In this document: in pieces, positions 7,237-9,674 of the stretch
Layout: each line of letters opens with the position of its first letter
How positions within the stretch are numbered: position 1 is the first letter of the stretch
Assembly (NCBI GenBank): GCA_903853735.1
Contig: CAINUH010000171.1
Location: 1 to 9,674, forward strand
DNA: 9,674 bases
From: an uncultured Desulfomonile sp.
Lineage (GTDB): Bacteria > Desulfobacterota > Desulfomonilia > Desulfomonilales > Desulfomonilaceae
Reading direction: 5' to 3'
Notes under the pieces: generated by a model
What the model saw: the letters and a program-made list of their open reading frames with translations, nothing else
What the model was told of the DNA's origin: nothing
The model's database searches: none
Program-made: the position numbers and the translations under genes

Positions 7237-7398
7237 ATGGCGGAAGTCAAATATCATCTTGATCCTGCCTCGATGGTGGCCACAATGGCCATCGACACGG
7301 CCGGACCTGTCAATACGATAGGAAGCCGGTTCACGGCAGACCTTGAAATCGCCGTGGCCCGCGCACAGGCAACCACTTCACAGCCTACTGGAGCGTAA
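7237..7398 (+). CDS. 53-residue ORF, likely N-terminal remnant of a crotonase/hydroxyacyl-CoA dehydrogenase gene
   Basis: The ATG at 7237 follows a strong GGAGGA (7228-7233), and the frame ends at TAA 7396-7398. Residues 1-47 (MAEVKYHLDPASMVATMAID, then TAGPVNTIG and a helical ADLEIAVARAQ) resemble the first strand, turn and helix of enoyl-CoA hydratase or FadB/FadJ-type proteins, which open with a short strand, an ID/xDxPGxxVNT turn and an EL/AVxxA helix. Everything after that, including the oxyanion-hole and catalytic regions, is missing. The last residues (TTSQPTGA) look like a junction. It stops one base before the CoA-transferase ATG, so its translation may drive that gene. It may be a deletion remnant now acting as a leader ORF, or an unrelated small protein. 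The family call rests on a short match. Confidence 0.5.
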   Translation: MAEVKYHLDPASMVATMAIDTAGPVNTIGSRFTADLEIAVARAQATTSQPTGA

Positions 7399-7399
7399 C

Positions 7400-8551
7400 A
7401 TGTCCCAAGCATTGACCGGACTAAAAGTTCTCGATTTGACCATGAATCTGCCGGGCCCGTACATGACCTGGCTGCTCGCATCGCTTGGTGCGGAGGTGAT
7501 CAAGGTCGAAAACCCGGTTGGTGGAGATTACGCACGTGCCCTCGGAGGTGGACAGAGTTCACCTTTTTTTGCCGCGTTGAACAGGAACAAGAAAAGCCTC
7601 GCTCTCAACCTCAAACATCCCGAGGGCAAACGTCTATTCTTGGAATTGCTGGAAGGTTACGATGTTCTTGTGGAGGGATTCAGGCCAGGTACCATGGATC
7701 GTCTTGGCCTGGGATTTGAGGCGGTGAACGAAATCCATTCGCGCCTCATCTATGTATCCATTTCGGGCTACGGGCAGGATGGTCCCTATCGCCTCAGGGC
7801 AGGGCACGATATCAACTATCTGGCTTTGGCCGGCGTCATAGGGATGACCGGCTCCAAGAACGGCGAGCCCGGCATTCCGGGTGTACAGGTGGCTGATATC
7901 GCCGGTGGGAGCCTCATGGCACTTGCCGCTCTGTTGGCCGCTATCATTCAGCGGAATAGAACCGGACGAGGCCAGTTCATTGATACATCCATGTTCCACG
8001 GCTCTCTTTCTCTGGCAACCATGGTATTCTCAGGTGTGGATAGGGGGTTGGAGTGCCCGGAACCCGGCAAGATGCTCCTCAATGGTCGTTTCCCGTGCTA
8101 CGGCCTATACCGGACGGCAGACGCCGGATACATGTCACTTGGAGCACTCGAATTCAAATTCTGGCAAAATTTCTGTGCGGCTGTGGGCCGTGATGATCTA
8201 GCCGCGCAACAATTTGGCGGACCGCAAGTTGTGGTAGAACTGGAGAGGCTTTTTGCATCACGCACCTTAAGTGAGTGGATCAAGATGATGGAGAGTGCGG
8301 ACGCCTGCTGCGAGCCTGTCTTGACGCTTCATGACGCTGTGGATTCACCCCTCGTTGATGCTCGAAAAATGGTCAATCCGGCGCCTGACGGCGGACGTTT
8401 CCTGGGATGCCCAATAAAGATGTCGGGCTCCCATCCATCGGCTGACGTACCTGCCCCGGAATTGGGTCAACATACGTGCGAAATCTTGGGTCGGCTCGGA
8501 TTAAACAAAGAACAGATGGAGTCGTTGTCGAAGCAGGGGGTGATCGGATAG
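7400..8551 (+). CDS. Family III CoA-transferase / alpha-methylacyl-CoA racemase-like (CaiB/BaiF)
   Basis: 383 residues from ATG 7400, which has GGAG (7390-7393) six bases upstream; this is preferred over a TTG at 7343 that would add 19 residues overlapping the preceding ORF. The N-terminal Rossmann part is typical: GLKVLDLTMNLPGPYMTWLL (7-26), GAEVIKVE (30-37), then NRNKKSLALNLKHPEG and VEGFRPG. RAGHDINYLALAG (133-145), QVADIAGG (163-170) and SLGALEFKFW (246-255) place H136, D166 and E251 at the positions of the general acid/base residues of alpha-methylacyl-CoA racemases; D166 is also the position of the aspartate that forms the acyl anhydride in family III transferases. The enzyme is cytoplasmic and acts on an acyl-CoA that cannot be named. 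Racemase and transferase are both possible. It is convergent with queE. Confidence 0.88.
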   Translation: MSQALTGLKVLDLTMNLPGPYMTWLLASLGAEVIKVENPVGGDYARALGGGQSSPFFAALNRNKKSLALNLKHPEGKRLFLELLEGYDVLVEGFRPGTMDRLGLGFEAVNEIHSRLIYVSISGYGQDGPYRLRAGHDINYLALAGVIGMTGSKNGEPGIPGVQVADIAGGSLMALAALLAAIIQRNRTGRGQFIDTSMFHGSLSLATMVFSGVDRGLECPEPGKMLLNGRFPCYGLYRTADAGYMSLGALEFKFWQNFCAAVGRDDLAAQQFGGPQVVVELERLFASRTLSEWIKMMESADACCEPVLTLHDAVDSPLVDARKMVNPAPDGGRFLGCPIKMSGSHPSADVPAPELGQHTCEILGRLGLNKEQMESLSKQGVIG

Positions 8552-8619
8552 GCAGGGACGCCCACCCCACTACAAGATCTCTTCTCTCACAATGCTACTT
8601 TTCTCATGGCAAATAGGTA

Positions 8620-9261
8620 TTAGACTCCACGAGCATCCGGCGTCCAAATATACTTGTGAATCTGCAACTGGAGCCTTGCCTGGATGTTGTCCGTGAGCAT
8701 CCAATGAGCCAGATGTCGTGGGTGCAGTTCCCCGAATACCGTGGAAAAAAGTATCCCGGCCTTTGTGTCCGCCAGTTTTTCAAACAAGGTTTTCTTGACC
8801 CACTCGTAGTCATGCCGGTTTGATATCACAAACTTGATCTCATCTTCAGGCCTCAACTCAAGTATATTCTCCCACCTCATTTTGTCGCTTTCTCCGCTCG
8901 ACGGACATTTTATGTCCATGATTCGGATTGCCTCTTGAGGCAAAACTGAAATATCCTGAGTCCCGTTGGTTTCCACCAGAACTTTGCAATCCTTTTCGAT
9001 GAGGGCGGCCGCAAGATCCGCGGTTTTTCTTTGGATGAGGGGTTCGCCTCCTGTTATTTCCACAAGGCTGCATTGGTATGAGACGACCCTGGAAAGGATC
9101 TCGAGCACTGACGTCTCTTCCCCTTCATTGTAGGCGTAACGAGTGTCACAATAGCGGCAGCGAAGATTGCACCCGGCCAGTCGTATGAATACGCACGGGA
9201 GCCCTGAATAGGAGGATTCGCCCTGAATACTCTTAAAGATTTCTGAAACTTGTAATACCAT
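8620..9261 (-). CDS. queE: 7-carboxy-7-deazaguanine synthase (radical SAM)
   Basis: QueE converts 6-carboxy-tetrahydropterin to 7-carboxy-7-deazaguanine, a step towards preQ0 and queuosine, with a 4Fe-4S cluster and S-adenosylmethionine. Diagnostic features: VSEIFKSIQGE at the N-terminus, GCNLRCRYCDT with the C-x3-C-x2-C cluster motif (C35, C39, C42 counting from the upstream GTG), VEITGGEPL (the GGEP SAM-binding motif), LVETNGT and a C-terminal LQLQIHKYIW. Length is about 213 residues, normal for the family. The start at ATG 9261 fits family length; an in-frame GTG at 9273 would add four residues, and neither has a well-placed ribosome binding site. queC, queD and folE are not in view. The gene is convergent with the CoA-transferase (68-bp gap, no clear terminator hairpin) and divergent from the ferredoxin-type gene. 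Confidence 0.94.
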   Translation of the reverse strand: MVLQVSEIFKSIQGESSYSGLPCVFIRLAGCNLRCRYCDTRYAYNEGEETSVLEILSRVVSYQCSLVEITGGEPLIQRKTADLAAALIEKDCKVLVETNGTQDISVLPQEAIRIMDIKCPSSGESDKMRWENILELRPEDEIKFVISNRHDYEWVKKTLFEKLADTKAGILFSTVFGELHPRHLAHWMLTDNIQARLQLQIHKYIWTPDARGV

Positions 9262-9282
9262 TGCTCTATCCACTTATTACGA

Positions 9283-9298
9283 CAAGCTCCTCCGCTTG
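9283..9298 (-). promoter_or_regulatory. Small hairpin with GGAGGA loop upstream of queE
   Basis: On the minus strand CAAGC-GGAGGA-GCTTG is a perfect five-base-pair stem whose loop is a full Shine-Dalgarno sequence. It lies 14 bases before the in-frame GTG and 26 before the ATG of queE, farther than usual. It may be chance, or may influence ribosome loading on queE. It does not resemble a preQ1 riboswitch. Confidence 0.25.
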
Positions 9299-9334
9299 GG
9301 TAACCATTCATCAACAACAGGATAGGAGAAAATC

Positions 9335-9362
9335 TTGAAAAAGTCATTCGTGGTGATACAAT
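9335..9362 (+). promoter_or_regulatory. Candidate promoter of the ferredoxin/ASKHA gene
   Basis: TTGAAA (9335-9340) and TACAAT (9357-9362) are separated by 16 bases, a good sigma70-type match. Transcription would begin near 9369 and leave a leader of about 145 bases before the TTG at 9515. The rest of 9262-9514 shows no gene that I can support. Confidence 0.45.
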
Positions 9363-9514
9363 CGGCCAAATGTCTACCAATACTGATTTGCTTTCAAACG
9401 AGGAAGCGTGCAGGCATGGCAGAAAAGGTATTGGATAATTAGCCACTTGAACTCGAATCGGTATGATGGTGTGGGACACAAACAACCGGTGAGCCCGGTC
9501 TCGGAGGCAAAGGT

Positions 9515-9674
9515 TTGGGGAACGTTGTAGTTAGATTTCTTCCTGATGACGTTGTAGTAGAAATTCCCGATGGACAGTTCTTGTTGGATGCGGCGCTGGA
9601 AGCCGGGGTTTTTATTCGGGCGGCCTGTGGAGGCTCAGGTGCCTGCGGTCACTGCAAGGTGAGGGTTCTCAGCG
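9515..9674 (+). CDS. 2Fe-2S ferredoxin N-terminus of a RACo/DUF4445-type ASKHA protein, partial
   Basis: 53 codons are visible before the window ends. They form the start of a plant-type 2Fe-2S domain: VVVRFLPDDVVVEIPDG (4-20), LLDAALEAGV (23-32) and CGGSGACGHCKV, with cluster ligands C38, C44 and C47; the fourth cysteine would lie outside. The opening RFLPD plus the AALEAGV and CGGxGxCGxC patterns is typical of DUF4445/RACo proteins, which reductively reactivate corrinoid methyltransferase proteins using ATP. An ordinary ferredoxin cannot be excluded. The start appears to be TTG at 9515: GGAGG (9503-9507) is seven bases upstream, and no ATG or GTG lies in frame after the stop TGA near 9463. 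No corrinoid protein or methyltransferase is visible. Confidence 0.75.
   Translation, partial: MGNVVVRFLPDDVVVEIPDGQFLLDAALEAGVFIRAACGGSGACGHCKVRVLS

Noticed and set aside
7343..7399. N-terminal extension of the CoA-transferase from a TTG
   Set aside because: The 19 extra residues are unlike the family and overlap the 53-codon ORF; ATG 7400 has GGAG at proper spacing and begins the conserved domain.
9262..9330. A preQ1 riboswitch upstream of queE
   Set aside because: The short leader has neither the C-rich loop nor the A-rich tail of known preQ1 classes; only a small hairpin around GGAGGA is present.
9370..9438. A 22-residue plus-strand ORF in the leader of the ferredoxin/ASKHA gene
   Set aside because: No ribosome binding site precedes its ATG, and its content suggests nothing recognisable; a leader peptide cannot be excluded.
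9522..9558. A 10-bp direct repeat ACGTTGTAGT at 27-bp spacing
   Set aside because: It is explained by repeated valine codons at the start of the ferredoxin domain.

Overview
The window looks like chromosomal DNA of an anaerobic deltaproteobacterium (Desulfobacterota, possibly a Desulfomonile- or Syntrophobacterales-like organism). This is an inference from gene content (a family III CoA-transferase, a RACo-type ferredoxin/ASKHA activator, PilD, RodZ), base composition near 50% GC by eye, and E. coli-like promoter and Shine-Dalgarno signals. I see no tRNA, rRNA, CRISPR array, insertion sequence or phage gene.

Left part (1-4395), all on the minus strand. From right to left: a RodZ-type HTH/membrane protein; a coupled 113-residue acidic protein of unknown function; a 538-residue protein that reads as a DprA/Smf-type Rossmann domain joined to a C-terminal DUF2971/AbiGi-like domain; the prepilin peptidase PilD; and the first 79 codons of a phosphate-binding PstS-type protein. 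The pstS promoter carries a clear two-unit Pho-box-like repeat. The DprA-like fusion is the most unusual gene here.

Middle (4396-7151). A divergent intergenic region holds three TTCCAG hexamers at exactly 17-bp spacing. It separates rodZ from a full-length comEC on the plus strand. PilD, a DprA relative and ComEC therefore lie within about 7 kb, so three gene families linked to natural transformation are close together, though not in one operon.

Right part (7152-9674). A 53-codon ORF with a strong ribosome binding site looks like the N-terminus of a crotonase/3-hydroxyacyl-CoA dehydrogenase-type protein. It stops one base before a family III CoA-transferase gene that keeps all three residues of alpha-methylacyl-CoA racemases. 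Convergent to it is queE (7-carboxy-7-deazaguanine synthase). Divergent from queE, and running off the window, is the 2Fe-2S N-terminus of a DUF4445/RACo-type protein, apparently starting at TTG.

Working hypothesis: mostly housekeeping DNA (phosphate uptake, pilus/competence, cell shape, acyl-CoA and deazapurine metabolism) with one candidate defence or DNA-surveillance gene, the DprA-like fusion, between pilD and rodZ. Its defence role is inferred from domain resemblance only.
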